Origin: Pseudomonadota bacterium | GTDB lineage: Bacteria > Pseudomonadota > Gammaproteobacteria > Burkholderiales > Burkholderiaceae | Length of the DNA stretch: 37,331 nt | Direction: 5' to 3' | Assembly (NCBI GenBank): GCA_029777935.1 | Contig: JAKORH010000122.1 | Span: 1-37,331 of the forward strand | In this document: positions 21,306 through 29,285 of the stretch, piece after piece | Layout of the letters: each line of letters starts with the position of its first letter | Numbering within the stretch: the stretch's first letter is position 1 | Position numbers and translations under genes: made by a program | Notes under the pieces: model-generated | Told to the model about the DNA's origin: nothing | Database searches by the model: none | What the model saw: only the letters and a program-made list of their open reading frames with translations

Positions 21306-23777
21306 TCAGCGCAGCCGCAGCCGCTTGAGCAGCAGCGCGTTGGTCACCACGCTGACCGACGAGAACGCCATCGCCGCGCCGGCGATCACCGGCGACAGCC
21401 AGCCCAGCGCCGCCAGCGGAATGCCGACCGCGTTGTAGAAGAACGCCCAGAACAGGTTCTGGCGGATCTTGCGCACGGTAGCGCGCGAGATTCCGATCGC
21501 GTCGGCGACCAGCCGCGGATCGCCGCGCATCAGCGTGATGCCGGCGGCCGCGATCGCCACGTCGGTGCCGGAGCCCATCGCAATGCCGATATCCGCGGCG
21601 GCGAGCGCCGGCGCGTCGTTGATGCCGTCGCCAACCATCGCGACCACGCGGCCCCCCGCCTTCAGCGCCTGCACGCGCGCGCTCTTCTCGCGCGGCAGTA
21701 CGCCAGCCTCGAAGCTGGTCAGCCCTACCGCGCGCGCGACGTGCGCGGCGGCCGCCTCGCTGTCGCCCGACAGCATCGTGGTCTCGATGCCCATGCGATT
21801 GAGCCGCTGCACGGCCGCGTGCGCGCCCGGCTTGGGCTCGTCGCCGAACCCCACCAGCCCCAGCAGGTGCACGCCGTCCGGGGTGCGCTCGGCGAGCCAA
21901 GATACGGTACGGCCCTCGGATTCGAGCGTGCGTGCATGTGGTTCGCCGGCGTCGAGCGCGAGCCCGATCTCCTGCATCAGCCGCCGATTGCCGAACAGCA
22001 GTTCGACATGCGTCGGCTGTCCCTGGTCGTCGAGCAGGCGCGCGCTCGCGCCGCGGCCGGCGAGCGTCTTGTGTTCGGCTGCGCGCCGGCGCGCGATCTC
22101 GCCGTGCTCGTCGAGCGCGGCACGCACCGCGCCCGCGAGCGGGTGCGTGGAGCCGCTGGCGACCGCGGCCGCGAGCGCCAGCACCTCGCGACCGTCGAGC
22201 AGGTCGACGCCGTGCGCCGCCACGACGCGCGGCTTGCCTTCCGTCCGCGTGCCGGTCTTGTCGGACGCGACCACGCGCACGTGGCGTGCCGCTGCCAGCG
22301 CTTCGGCGTCGCGGATCAGGATGCCGTGGCGGGCCGCCACGCCGGTGCCGGCGATGAGCGCGGTCGGTGTGGCCAGACCCAGCGCGCACGGGCACGCGAT
22401 CACCAGCACGCTGACGGCGTGGATCAGCGCTCGCTCGAACGTCGCGCCTTGAATCAGCCAGCCGAGCACGGTGGCCATCGCGATCGCGACCACGACCGGA
22501 ACGAACACCGCGGCCACGCGATCGACCATGCGCTGGATCGGCGCCTTGGCCGACTGCGCCGACTCGACGAGGCGGATGATCTTCGCCAGCACCGTCTCCG
22601 CGCCGACGGCGGTCGTCTCGATCTCGATCCGGCCGGTCGTGTTCAGCGCCCCTGCGGTGATCTTGTCGCCGGGCTGCTTGTCGACCGGCAAGCCTTCGCC
22701 GGTCAGCATCGATTCATCGACCGCGGTCGTACCCGCGCGCACCAGACCGTCGACCGCGATGCGCTCGCCTGGCAACGCGACCACGATGTCGCCGAGCCGC
22801 AGTTCGTCGAGCGCGAGAGTCACTTCGATGCCTGCGCGCAGCACGCGCGCGCTGGTCGGCCGCAGCTCGCCGAGCAGGCGGATCGCCTCCGACGTCTGGC
22901 GCTTGGCGCGCGCCTCCAGCCAGCGGCCGAGCAGCACCAGCGCGATCACCACCGCGGACGCTTCGAAGTACAGATGCCCGTGCCGCCCCTGGCCGAGCCA
23001 CAGGTACAGCGACAGCCCGTACGCGGCGAGCGTGCCGAGCGCCACCAGCAGATCCATGTTGCCGGTGCGCGCGCGCAGCGCCTTGAAGGCGGCGACGTAG
23101 AAGCGGCGCGCGCACCAGAACTGCACCGGCGTGGCGAGCAGCCACTGCAGCCAAGCCGGCAGGGTCACGTCGAGGCCGGCCAGCGTGAGCGGCATCGGAG
23201 CCGCGAGCGGCGCCGCCAGCACGAGCGCCAGCAGCGCGTCGCGCTTCAGTGGTCCGAGCCGGTCGGCGTGCGCGGCAGGCGGCTGCTCGCGCGCGCGCGC
23301 CTCGTAGCCCGCGTCCGCGACGGCGCGAACGAGGTCGCGCACGGCGGCCGCGCCGCTGACGAGCTCGACGGTCGCCGATTCGGACGCGAGGTTGACGCTC
23401 GCCTTCAGCACGCCCGGTACGGCAGCGAGCGACTTCTCCACGCGCGCGACGCAACTGGCGCACGTCATGCCGTCGATCGCGAGCTGGATCGTCTGCGACG
23501 GCACTTCGTAGCCTGCGTCGGCGACCGCCGCGCGCAGCGCGACGAGCGTGGCCCGCCGCCCTTCGGCGTCGAGCGGCGCGGTCTCGACCGCGGCCGACTC
23601 GGTGGCGAGGTTGACCGCGACACGGCTGACGCCGGCCACGTTCGCGAGCGCCTTCTCGACATGCGCGACGCACGAGGCGCAGGTCATCCCGTGCACCGGC
23701 AGCACGACGCGAGCCGCGTCCGCGGCGGCAACTGCTTCAGGGTGAACGCGCTGATCCATCGGCTGAAATCGTTGCAT
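21306..23777 (-). CDS. copA: Copper-type P1B ATPase (CopA-like) with a DKTGTRT catalytic motif
   Basis: Inner-membrane heavy-metal exporter, 823 residues. Two N-terminal metal-binding domains carry GMTCASC (C33/C36 and C106/C109). Further motifs are the actuator TGE (359-361), the membrane CPC (462-464, specific for Cu(I)/Ag(I) pumps), the phosphorylated Asp506 in DKTGT, a THP loop (GSTHPLAGA) and GDGINDAPAL. The phosphorylation motif reads DKTGTRT: residue 511 is Arg (codon at 22245-22247) where nearly all P-type ATPases have Leu. Starts at 23777 or 23759 are both possible. No copper regulator or chaperone gene adjoins it. Identity is firm; activity is uncertain because of the Arg. Confidence 0.93.
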   Translation of the reverse strand: MQRFQPMDQRVHPEAVAAADAARVVLPVHGMTCASCVAHVEKALANVAGVSRVAVNLATESAAVETAPLDAEGRRATLVALRAAVADAGYEVPSQTIQLAIDGMTCASCVARVEKSLAAVPGVLKASVNLASESATVELVSGAAAVRDLVRAVADAGYEARAREQPPAAHADRLGPLKRDALLALVLAAPLAAPMPLTLAGLDVTLPAWLQWLLATPVQFWCARRFYVAAFKALRARTGNMDLLVALGTLAAYGLSLYLWLGQGRHGHLYFEASAVVIALVLLGRWLEARAKRQTSEAIRLLGELRPTSARVLRAGIEVTLALDELRLGDIVVALPGERIAVDGLVRAGTTAVDESMLTGEGLPVDKQPGDKITAGALNTTGRIEIETTAVGAETVLAKIIRLVESAQSAKAPIQRMVDRVAAVFVPVVVAIAMATVLGWLIQGATFERALIHAVSVLVIACPCALGLATPTALIAGTGVAARHGILIRDAEALAAARHVRVVASDKTGTRTEGKPRVVAAHGVDLLDGREVLALAAAVASGSTHPLAGAVRAALDEHGEIARRRAAEHKTLAGRGASARLLDDQGQPTHVELLFGNRRLMQEIGLALDAGEPHARTLESEGRTVSWLAERTPDGVHLLGLVGFGDEPKPGAHAAVQRLNRMGIETTMLSGDSEAAAAHVARAVGLTSFEAGVLPREKSARVQALKAGGRVVAMVGDGINDAPALAAADIGIAMGSGTDVAIAAAGITLMRGDPRLVADAIGISRATVRKIRQNLFWAFFYNAVGIPLAALGWLSPVIAGAAMAFSSVSVVTNALLLKRLRLR

Positions 23778-23871
23778 CAAGCCTAGCGCGACGGCGTGCG
23801 GCGGATGTGCGCCGATCTTGACCGGCGACAAGCGCGCACCGTTTCCGGCGCTGCCCTCGGCCGGAGCGGCG

Positions 23872-24381
23872 CTACAGGGGGCCGATGTAGTCGCGCTTGC
23901 CCAGTTCGACGCCGTTGGCGCGCAGGATGCCGTAGGCGGTCGCCACGTGGAAGAAGAAGTTGGGCAGCACGAACTGCGCGACGTAGCCGTAGCCGTCGAA
24001 TACGGTTTCGCGGCCACCCGTCGTGCGCACGATGCGGCGGCCCTCGCAGTCGGCGAGCTGCGCCGGCGTGAACTGCTGCACGTAGTCGATCGAGCGCGCG
24101 ATGCGTCCCTTCAGGTCGGCGAACGATGCCTCGTTGTCCTCGTACTTCGGCGGCTCCTGTCCGGCCAGCCGCGAGACGCCGCCGCGCGCGAAGTCGCACG
24201 CGATGCGGACCTGCATCGCCAGCGGAAACATGTCGGGAAACAGGCGCGCTTCCATCAGCACCGTCTCCTTGACCTTGCGCTGCTCGCAGAACGCGGCCGC
24301 CTTGTCGAGGATGGCGGACAGGTTGCCGAGCATGCGCGTGAAGACGGGCACGGTGATCGAATGGGCGGTGATCGGTGTCAT
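23872..24381 (-). CDS. DUF1993 family protein
   Basis: A 169-residue soluble protein of the DUF1993 family, related to the DinB/YfiT four-helix metalloprotein group. The family pattern is visible: SITVPVFTRMLGNLSAILDKA at the N-terminus, ARLFPDMFPLAMQVRIACDFA in the middle, and FVLPNFFFHVATAYGILRANGVELGKRDYIG at the end. No biochemical role is established. It is 21 bp upstream of the SET-domain gene's end on the same strand, so it is probably co-transcribed with SET and the kinase-like gene behind it. Confidence 0.88.
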   Translation of the reverse strand: MTPITAHSITVPVFTRMLGNLSAILDKAAAFCEQRKVKETVLMEARLFPDMFPLAMQVRIACDFARGGVSRLAGQEPPKYEDNEASFADLKGRIARSIDYVQQFTPAQLADCEGRRIVRTTGGRETVFDGYGYVAQFVLPNFFFHVATAYGILRANGVELGKRDYIGPL

Positions 24382-24402
24382 GGAGTTCTCCGAGTTGGTT
24401 CT

Positions 24403-24867
24403 TCAGCGTCTGCGCAGCGCGAGCATCGTGCCGCGGCAGCTCTGTGCGCCGCACAGGCACTTGTACTGCTTCTTCAGCGTCGGCGTGATGCGCTCGTCGA
24501 CGATCAGCGAGTAGTCGTAGAACAGCTCCTCGCCGGCGCGGATGTCGCGCAGCGCCTCGATGTACACGCGGCTGTCTTCCTCGGTCGTTTCGCAGTTCGG
24601 ATCGCACGAGTGGTTGATCCAGCGCGCCGCGTTGCCGCCCACGCCGGCGTCGATCACGTGCTTGCCGTCGTCGAGCGAGAAGAAGAACGTATGGTGCGGA
24701 TCGTCCGGATCGGACGGCGGCCGGCGGTCGGCTTCGCGCCACGTGATGCGCTCGCCCTTGTATTCGACGATGCGCTCCCCCTGCTTGATGCGGCGCGCGG
24801 CATAGACGCCGCGGCCGTGGATGCGCGAGTTCTTGACGACGATCTTGGGCTTCGTGGCGGCGGTCAT
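24403..24867 (-). CDS. SET-domain protein lysine methyltransferase
   Basis: A 154-residue protein consisting of one SET domain. It starts with the SET-N pattern (IVVKNSRIHGRGVYAARRIKQGERIVEYKGE), has the AdoMet-pocket motif NHSCDPNC (85-92), the catalytic GEELFYDY (112-119) and a post-SET cysteine cluster (C137, C139, C144 in KCLCGAQSCRG) that with another Cys would bind zinc. It should transfer methyl groups to protein lysines; the bacterial target is unknown. ATG 24867 is chosen because the SET fold starts right after it. SET proteins of this form were probably acquired from eukaryotes or spread between domains, and I recall relatives in other Burkholderiales, so this is unlikely to be unique. 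Confidence 0.92.
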   Translation of the reverse strand: MTAATKPKIVVKNSRIHGRGVYAARRIKQGERIVEYKGERITWREADRRPPSDPDDPHHTFFFSLDDGKHVIDAGVGGNAARWINHSCDPNCETTEEDSRVYIEALRDIRAGEELFYDYSLIVDERITPTLKKQYKCLCGAQSCRGTMLALRRR

Positions 24868-24917
24868 GCTTGGTAGCGCATTGCGAGGGGCGCAAGTATG
24901 CCGCAACTGCGTTCCGC

Positions 24918-25781
24918 TCACGCGCCGGCGAGTACCTCGACCAGCGCGCGCGCCTGCGCGACGTAGCCGCCGCCGAAGAGGTTGGCGTGATTCAGCACGT
25001 GATAGAGCTGATACAGCGTGAGCCGGCGTTCGGCGCCCGCACGAGGCGGCCGCGCGGCTGCGTACGCGGCGTAGAACGCCGGCGGGAAGGCGCCGAACAA
25101 GCGCGTCATCGCCAGATCCGTCTCCGCGTTGCCGTGGTAGCTCGCCGGGTCGAATACGACCGGCTCGCCGCGCGCATCGAAGGCGAGGTTGCCGCGCCAC
25201 AGGTCGCCGTGCAGCAGCGCCGCGGCCGGCGCGTGCGCGGCGAGGATCGCGTCGCTCGCGGCGCAGGCGCGCGTCTCGAGTTCAGCGAGCGCATGCAGGC
25301 CGCGTTCGCGCGCGAGCCGGAACTGCGGCCGCAGCCTGCGCTCGCGCCAGAACTCGCGCCAGTCGGCGCACGGCGCGTTGAACTGCGGGCTGGCGCCGAT
25401 CGTGTTGTCGCGCGGCCAGCCGAACGACGGCGCCTCGATGCCGTGCAGCGCCGCCAGGCCATCGCCGGCCGCGGCCCAGTCGCCGTCATCGGCCAGATCG
25501 AGCCATTCGAGCAGCAGGAAGCCGTGCGCGCCCTCGACGCCGTGCGCAATCGGCGCGGGCACGCGCAACGTGCGCGTGGCGGCGATCGCAGCCAGCGCCC
25601 GCGCCTCGGCGTCGAACGGATGCGAGGCGGCGCCGAGCTTCAGGAAGTAGCGCCCGGCGCCGGCGTCCACGCGCAGCGTGGCGCCGAACGAGCCGCGCCC
25701 CAGTTCCTGCGCATGCACGAGCCGCCCGGCGCCGGCGGCGCGCAGCGCGGCTTCGATCACGGGCGTCAGTGCCGCGCTCAA
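24918..25781 (-). CDS. Fructosamine/ketosamine kinase-like protein
   Basis: A 287-residue kinase of the fructosamine-3-kinase family, which phosphorylates sugar amines on glycated proteins or small molecules so they fall apart (protein deglycation). The aminoglycoside-phosphotransferase-like fold is clear: N-lobe with a Lys in RYFLKLGAA, catalytic HGDLWRGN (from H191), metal-binding D211 in VFDPASYHGNAETDLAM, and the family phrase DNTIGASPQFN. The C-terminus LYQLYHVLNHANLFGGGY is also typical. It starts one base after the stop of the spermidine-synthase-like gene, so the two are coupled. Whether the substrate is a ribosylated or fructosylated amine is unknown. Confidence 0.92.
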   Translation of the reverse strand: MSAALTPVIEAALRAAGAGRLVHAQELGRGSFGATLRVDAGAGRYFLKLGAASHPFDAEARALAAIAATRTLRVPAPIAHGVEGAHGFLLLEWLDLADDGDWAAAGDGLAALHGIEAPSFGWPRDNTIGASPQFNAPCADWREFWRERRLRPQFRLARERGLHALAELETRACAASDAILAAHAPAAALLHGDLWRGNLAFDARGEPVVFDPASYHGNAETDLAMTRLFGAFPPAFYAAYAAARPPRAGAERRLTLYQLYHVLNHANLFGGGYVAQARALVEVLAGA

Positions 25782-25782
25782 G

Positions 25783-27861
25783 TCACTCGGGCTGCAGCAG
25801 CGACTTCAGCGCTGCGAGCGGATGCGATTTCAGCACGTCGAGCAGGTTGTTGAACTGGTCGGTCCACAGCGAGAACTCGGGCCGCGGCGCGAGTTCCTCG
25901 ACCCGCTCCGCCAGCGGCGCTTCGTCGAACACGCGCGAATCACGCGCGATCAGCACCCAATCGGTGCTGGAGGCGTCGGTTTCCTCCTCGGACGGCGAGT
26001 CGGACACCAGCCGCACCGCGAGCCCCGTGGCCGCGCCGATGTTCGCCAGCACGGGCTTCAGATCCAGGAAGCGGTTGGAGATGTGAACCGCGATGATGCC
26101 GTCGGGCTTGATCTGGCGCGCGTAGATCTCGATCGCTTCCTTCGTGATCAGATGCACCGGGATCGAGTCGCTCGAGAACGCGTCGACCGCGAGCACGTCG
26201 AAGCGCTGCGGGCGACCGACTGCGAGTTCGCGCTCCATCGACAGCCGCGCGTCACCGAGAGCGAACTCGAGCCCGGCCCGGCACTCGCGCAGGTACCAGA
26301 AGCGGGTGCGCGACAGCTCCAGCACGTCGGGATCGAGTTCGTAGAAGCGCACGATGTCGCCGGGGCGGCCGTAGGCCGCGATGGTGCCGACGCCGAGGCC
26401 GACCACGCCGATCCTCACCGGGCCGCGCTGCTGCCGGGATTCGATCGCGACGCCGACCCCGGAGCTGCGCGCGTAGTAGGTACCGGGCTCCAGGTGGTGC
26501 GGCCCGCGCGTGTACTGCTCGCCGTGCAGGATCACGCCGTGCAGCAGCCGCCGCACTTCCAGTTCGCCCGAGCCCTGCGTCTTCACGCGCAGCATGCCGT
26601 AGAAGTTGCGCTTCATCAGCAGCACGTCGTCGTGCAGGAACTGCCGGTATGCCAGTCCGTAGTAGGCGGTGGCGATCGACGCCACCACCGCCGGGCCGAT
26701 CAAAGCCTTCACGTCCCAGGCAAGCCAGATCGCGAGCGCCGCCAGCGCCGCCAGCGCCAGCGGCAGTTCGTAGTAGGCGGAGAAGACGCGCGGCGCGATG
26801 AGCGCGACGGCGAGCCCGCCGAGCGCTCCGCCCGCGGACAGCGTCAGGTAGAAGTGCGTCAGATACCGCGCCGCCGGCTTGCGCAAGGCGAGCTCGCCGT
26901 GGCACATCACGCACGCGAGGAACACGCCGGCGCTGTACAGCGGAATCGCCAGCCCGATGTCGAGCACGCCGCGGTTGGCCGACAGTCCCCACGCCATCGC
27001 CGCCAGCACGGCCAGCGTCGGGAGCATCCACCAGCGCCGGTCATACCAGCCGCGCCCGCCGCGGCCTTCGAACGCGATCACGAAGCTGGCCAGGTACAGG
27101 GTCAGCGGCAGCACCCACAGGAACGGCACCGACGCGATGTTCTGCGTCATGTGGCTCGTCGCGGCCAGCAGCACGATCGAGCCGAGCGCGGCCAGCGCAA
27201 GCCATAGCGCGTGGTCGCCAAGCCGCGGCGGCGGATCGCTCGCCGCGGCGACCGGGCCGTCGAGCGGGACCGCATCGACCGCGCGCGTGCGCGCCTGCCA
27301 GGCGGTGGCCGCGCACGCGAGCACGAACAGCACGTACGCCGCGCTCCACGTGTACGTCTGCGCGCGCGAGGAGGCGAACGGCTCGATCGCGAACGGAAAC
27401 GCGAGCAACCCGACCAGCGAGCCGAAGTTCGACAGCGCGAAGAGGCGATACACGGTCTTCGCGGGGAAGCGGTGCGCGACCCATTTCTGCAGCAGCGGTC
27501 CGGTCGTCGACAGCAGGAAGTACGGCAGCCCGATCGTGACCGCCAGCAGCACGATGATCGCGCTCGCTGCGTCCTGACCGGCGGCCGGCTTCAGAGATTC
27601 GCGCGGGATGATCGGCAGAAACGCTAGGCTCACTGCGAGCAGCGCGACGTGCAGCCGCGACTGCGCGCGTGGCGACAGTCTGCGCGTCGCCAGATGCGCG
27701 TACGTGTAGCCGGCCAGCAGCAGCACCTGGAAGAACACCAGGCACGTGCTCCACACCGCCGAAGTGCCGCCGAACCACGGCAGGATCTGCTTGGCGATGA
27801 TCGGCTGCACCAGGAACAGCAGGAACGCCGACAGCAGAATCGTGAAGGCAAACAGCGGCAT
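25783..27861 (-). CDS. Membrane-fused spermidine-synthase-like protein
   Basis: A 692-residue protein: an N-terminal membrane part with around ten or more hydrophobic segments (MPLFAFTILLSAFLLFLVQPIIAKQILPW and onwards to about residue 400) and a C-terminal Rossmann-type domain of the spermidine synthase/methyltransferase superfamily. In that domain the cofactor loop is VGVVGLGVGTIAAYG, followed by FYELDPDVLELS and VDAFSSDSIPVHLITKEAIEIY. Such fusions are widespread in proteobacteria and have no settled function; true polyamine synthesis is unproven. The gene heads a minus-strand run with the fructosamine kinase-like, SET and DUF1993 genes. MPLFAFTILL is a natural membrane-protein start. Confidence 0.9.
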   Translation of the reverse strand: MPLFAFTILLSAFLLFLVQPIIAKQILPWFGGTSAVWSTCLVFFQVLLLAGYTYAHLATRRLSPRAQSRLHVALLAVSLAFLPIIPRESLKPAAGQDAASAIIVLLAVTIGLPYFLLSTTGPLLQKWVAHRFPAKTVYRLFALSNFGSLVGLLAFPFAIEPFASSRAQTYTWSAAYVLFVLACAATAWQARTRAVDAVPLDGPVAAASDPPPRLGDHALWLALAALGSIVLLAATSHMTQNIASVPFLWVLPLTLYLASFVIAFEGRGGRGWYDRRWWMLPTLAVLAAMAWGLSANRGVLDIGLAIPLYSAGVFLACVMCHGELALRKPAARYLTHFYLTLSAGGALGGLAVALIAPRVFSAYYELPLALAALAALAIWLAWDVKALIGPAVVASIATAYYGLAYRQFLHDDVLLMKRNFYGMLRVKTQGSGELEVRRLLHGVILHGEQYTRGPHHLEPGTYYARSSGVGVAIESRQQRGPVRIGVVGLGVGTIAAYGRPGDIVRFYELDPDVLELSRTRFWYLRECRAGLEFALGDARLSMERELAVGRPQRFDVLAVDAFSSDSIPVHLITKEAIEIYARQIKPDGIIAVHISNRFLDLKPVLANIGAATGLAVRLVSDSPSEEETDASSTDWVLIARDSRVFDEAPLAERVEELAPRPEFSLWTDQFNNLLDVLKSHPLAALKSLLQPE

Positions 27862-28071
27862 CGGGCAAGGCGGGCGCGGCGCGCGGACACGTGTTGGCGG
27901 GCGGTCACGGGGCGCGCGATTGTCTCATGCAGGGGACGGCCCTTCGGACGAAACGCCGCGACCGGGCGTGAATTCCCGGCCACTTCGAACGATCGCGTGG
28001 AGGGCACCGACTCAAGCGGCCGGCCCCTGATGCCGAGTACACGGACAAGGGCATCAGGCTGGAGTCGACAC

Positions 28072-29280
28072 GTGTTCGCAGCACCCGAAAGCCGCGGCAA
28101 CGGCGAGTCCGCGCCGGATTCGCTGCACGCGTTTCGCGCGCAATGGAGCGCGCTCGTCGCGCGCGCCCAGCGGCCGATCGGCGTGCGGCTCGCGATTGCG
28201 CCGGCGCGTGCCGCCGGCGCCGCCCCGCCGCGGGCCCATGTGCTGGCGGCCGTGATCACGGGCGGCGCGGCCGATGCCGGCGCCCCCGTCCCGCGCGGGC
28301 GGGGGGTGCGGGCCCCGCCCGGAGTCGATCTCGACGACACGCTGCTCGCGTGGTCGGCGCCGCGCAACGTGCTGCTCGAAGTCGGCGCCGAGGCGCTCGA
28401 CGCCGACGGTCAGATCGAGCGGCTGCAGCACGTGCTGCGTAACGGCACGCGCCTGGTGCTGCGCGCGCAGTCGGGGCACGCGTTCGCGCCGCGCATGGCG
28501 GGCTTGTTCCAGTACGCGCTGGCCGGCGCCGATCCGCGCGTTAGCGTGCTGGGCGGGATGGGCTGGCTGGCGTGCGACCGCTCCAGCCGTGCCGAGGTCG
28601 AGTGCGCGTTCGGTGCCGGCGCGCACGCGGCGGTCGGCTGGCCGCTCGAGGAGCCGGTGCCCGAGGCGCCCGGCGCGCTGCAGCCCTCGCAGAAGACGGT
28701 GCTCGAACTCGTGCGGTTGCTGCAGTCGGACGCCGACACCGCGGACCTGGAGCGCGCGTTCGAGGCCGAGCCGGTGCTCGCGTACCTGCTGCTGACGCTC
28801 GCCAACAGCACGGCGTTCCGGCGCGGCGCGCCGATCGGCTCGCTCGGGCAGGCGATCGCGCTGCTCGGAACCAAGCGGCTGCTGAAGTGGCTGATCCTGC
28901 TGCTGGTGATCGCGTCGAAGGGCAGCCGCGCGCTGCCGCAGATCCATGCGTGCGTGACGCGCGGCTTCTTCATCGAGAACCTCGCCACCGCGCTCGACGT
29001 GCACGTCGTCGCCGACGACGGCTTCGCGACCGGCGCGTTCTCGCTGCTCGACCGCATCACCGGCATCCCCGCGCACGAACTGCTCGGCTCGATCGACCTG
29101 CCGCGGCCGATCGTCGACGCCGTGCTGGCCGACGCCGGGCCGGTGGCAGGGTATCTGCGGCTGGCGCGCGCGCTCGAAGGCGCGGACACGGGCGAGCCGA
29201 TCGCCGCGCCCGCGACGGCGATCAATGCCGCGCTGCTGCAGGCGCTCGCCGCCAGCGACGCGCTGCAAAGCCTCGTGTAG
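28072..29280 (+). CDS. HDOD-domain signalling protein with degenerate EAL-like N-terminus
   Basis: A protein of about 402 residues. The C-terminal half is an HDOD domain (QKTVLELVRLLQSDADTADL..LLLTLANSTAFRRGAPIGSLGQAIALLGTKRLLKWLILLLV), found in bacterial signalling proteins that control motility, DNA repair or stress. The N-terminal half (VDLDDTLLAWSAPRNVLLEV...) resembles the shrunken EAL domain of YuxH/CdgJ-type EAL-HDOD proteins but shows no E-A-L or metal-binding residues, so it should not cleave cyclic di-GMP. GTG 28072 is preferred because of CTGGAG 7 bp before it; ATG 28030 is the alternative. It is convergent with topB, only 5 bp apart. Confidence 0.78.
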   Translation: MFAAPESRGNGESAPDSLHAFRAQWSALVARAQRPIGVRLAIAPARAAGAAPPRAHVLAAVITGGAADAGAPVPRGRGVRAPPGVDLDDTLLAWSAPRNVLLEVGAEALDADGQIERLQHVLRNGTRLVLRAQSGHAFAPRMAGLFQYALAGADPRVSVLGGMGWLACDRSSRAEVECAFGAGAHAAVGWPLEEPVPEAPGALQPSQKTVLELVRLLQSDADTADLERAFEAEPVLAYLLLTLANSTAFRRGAPIGSLGQAIALLGTKRLLKWLILLLVIASKGSRALPQIHACVTRGFFIENLATALDVHVVADDGFATGAFSLLDRITGIPAHELLGSIDLPRPIVDAVLADAGPVAGYLRLARALEGADTGEPIAAPATAINAALLQALAASDALQSLV

Positions 29281-29285
29281 CCCGT

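Noticed and set aside
21741..23786. Long plus-strand open frame opposite the copper ATPase gene
   Set aside because: It is Arg/His/Asp-rich without recognisable domains; the ATPase motifs on the other strand explain the openness.
23778..24017. Upstream in-frame extension of the copper ATPase
   Set aside because: The added sequence crosses the end of the DUF1993 gene and has no metal-binding or membrane character; the protein proper starts at 23777 or 23759.
24345..24385. GTGA-N6-TCAT near the start of the DUF1993 gene
   Set aside because: One mismatch and position inside the coding start; not counted with the five perfect sites.
25783..27861. True spermidine synthase
   Set aside because: The catalytic domain is fused to a large membrane part and no polyamine gene is near; only the fold is supported.
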